From a virus, in the IMG/VR virus record IMGVR_UViG_3300032053_000577, positions 1-22,374 of that record: DNA of 22,374 nt; one strand, given 5' to 3'. Position 1 is the first letter of the stretch; the number at the start of each line of letters is the position of its first letter. The translations under genes and the position numbers were made by a program. The notes beneath the pieces are model-generated. The model did not search any database. It was given only the letters and a program-made list of their open reading frames with translations, and was not told the DNA's origin. Of the stretch, positions 21,582 to 22,374 are shown one piece after another.

Positions 21582-22374
21582 TTATTCTCCTGGCAAATCC
21601 TTCCCGGCTTTCCTATAAAGTACTTTTAACTTGGCCATCGCGGCAGTTTTTCCCGGCCCCGTATATTTTCGTCCTCTGTATCCAACAGTTAAACTAGCGT
21701 GGGCGGCTCCTAACAACCTGTTTGAAATTTTTCCATATTTTTTAACAGGTAAATGTCTCTTTCCAGTTTTACGATCAGTTATAAGAAAATCTGAATCCGG
21801 CTGATCATCGCGGCTTTCTTTAGCATCTTGAATAAGATACCACTGCTTAAAAGACTGCCACATTTTATCTTGTTGCTCCATAGATTCCTCTACTTTATTT
21901 ATTTGCTTCTTTACGGCCCTTAATTTATTGTATAAGTCTTTTACTAACTCTGGTTTAAGCTTTGAAGAAACGCCTTCTCTAAACTTATCAAATTGTCCTT
22001 CGGCTGCCATTTTTCTAAGATATGAAGAACTTAGAGCTTCAATAGCATTATCCGAATCTGGATCTCGATCCCCGGCAGAAACAACTTTGAAGTTCTTTAG
22101 TTTCAAAGCAGTATCATCTTTCTTATGAAGATATGGCTCAACCATATCGCGGAACTGACGAACGCGATCTTGGCCGACTACCAAAATTACATTCTCGTAT
22201 TTTGTTTCAAGCTCGTGCAGGATATCAAATATAGTCTTTAAAGGAGACTTGATAATATTCTTTTCGAACTCTGGAAAGCTGAGTTTCAAGAACTTTATCT
22301 TTTCATCATAGGGAATTGGATTCTTGTCGTTGTCTACAGTGTGGCTGGCATAGATTCTTAGATCGGCGTCGTTC
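21582..22374 (-). CDS. Partial cytidylyltransferase-like nucleotidyltransferase
   Basis: The frame is open to the window edge, so the 5' end and the expected H-x-G-H site are missing. At least 263 codons are visible. DADLRIYASHTV, N-P-I-P-Y-D-E-K-I-K-F-L and FP at the front, VILVVGQDRV, and IEALSSSYLRK (the I-S-S-T-x-x-R-like motif) followed by A-x-x-G-x-F-x-x-F belong to the nucleotidyltransferase fold that joins a nucleotide to a small phosphorylated molecule; T4-like phages carry such genes. After a Lys-rich helix there is WQSFKQWYLIQDA, which looks like an internal copy of the head leader, and a separate basic domain (GYRGRKYTGPGKTAAMAKLK). The apparent TTG start at 22289 is inside the domain and not real. 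Confidence 0.82.
   Translation of the reverse strand, partial: NDADLRIYASHTVDNDKNPIPYDEKIKFLKLSFPEFEKNIIKSPLKTIFDILHELETKYENVILVVGQDRVRQFRDMVEPYLHKKDDTALKLKNFKVVSAGDRDPDSDNAIEALSSSYLRKMAAEGQFDKFREGVSSKLKPELVKDLYNKLRAVKKQINKVEESMEQQDKMWQSFKQWYLIQDAKESRDDQPDSDFLITDRKTGKRHLPVKKYGKISNRLLGAAHASLTVGYRGRKYTGPGKTAAMAKLKVLYRKAGKDLPGE

Noticed and set aside
22289-22289. TTG start for the nucleotidyltransferase
   Set aside because: The frame stays open to the window edge and the upstream 28 codons contain family-like sequence (N-P-I-P-Y), so the true start is outside the window.

Overview
The window looks like part of a large T4-like myovirus genome (Caudoviricetes) infecting a Gram-negative host. Three genes match T4 structural or replication proteins: gp14-like neck protein, gp15-like tail sheath stabiliser and gp61-like primase. 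A spanin-type lysis pair implies a host with an outer membrane. The sequence is AT-rich, and genes are packed end to end with 1-14 nt overlaps or gaps. All but one lie on the minus strand, so the genome reads from base 22374 down to base 1. I see no tRNA, CRISPR array, IS element, or gene-free stretch over 100 bases.

In reading order, 22374-17948 holds a nucleotidyltransferase cut by the window edge, two tandem paralogues of unknown function, several small conserved phage proteins, an inner-membrane coiled-coil protein and a lipoprotein resembling an i-spanin/o-spanin pair. Bases 17947-13645 form a neck and tail-completion block: gp14, a GIY-YIG homing endonuclease, a 48-residue membrane protein, a short head-associated candidate, a conserved unknown protein, a second GIY-YIG endonuclease and gp15. 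Bases 13644-9601 hold two large unknown proteins of virion-like type, a DUF3293-like protein behind a near-consensus sigma-70 promoter, and a small hydrophobic protein. Bases 9686-8853 hold the only plus-strand gene, a third GIY-YIG endonuclease, head to head with the primase. Bases 8846-5425 hold the primase and two membrane-anchored extracytoplasmic proteins that I judge to be diverged paralogues, closed by an intrinsic terminator. Bases 5331-2287 hold dCTP deaminase and class II ribonucleotide reductase (dNTP supply). Bases 2221-1 hold a lysine-tailed small protein, a RuvC-like resolvase, a DUF5658-like membrane protein, a DUF5661-like protein, an HNH endonuclease and the start of another gene.

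Two themes run through the window. First, at least eight unrelated proteins begin with variants of M-K-[ST]-[FY]-[KR]-x-[FYL], and most have an L/I-x-E site soon after. This resembles the T4 capsid-targeting sequence that is cut off by the prohead protease, so these genes may encode proteins packed inside the head. Second, four free-standing homing endonucleases sit exactly at gene junctions.

The most original candidate is the tandem pair at 5425-7822. One protein is anchored in the inner membrane and the other carries a lipobox. They share four motifs at nearly constant spacing, including two acidic positions placed like those of TIM-barrel glycosidases. The function is unknown.
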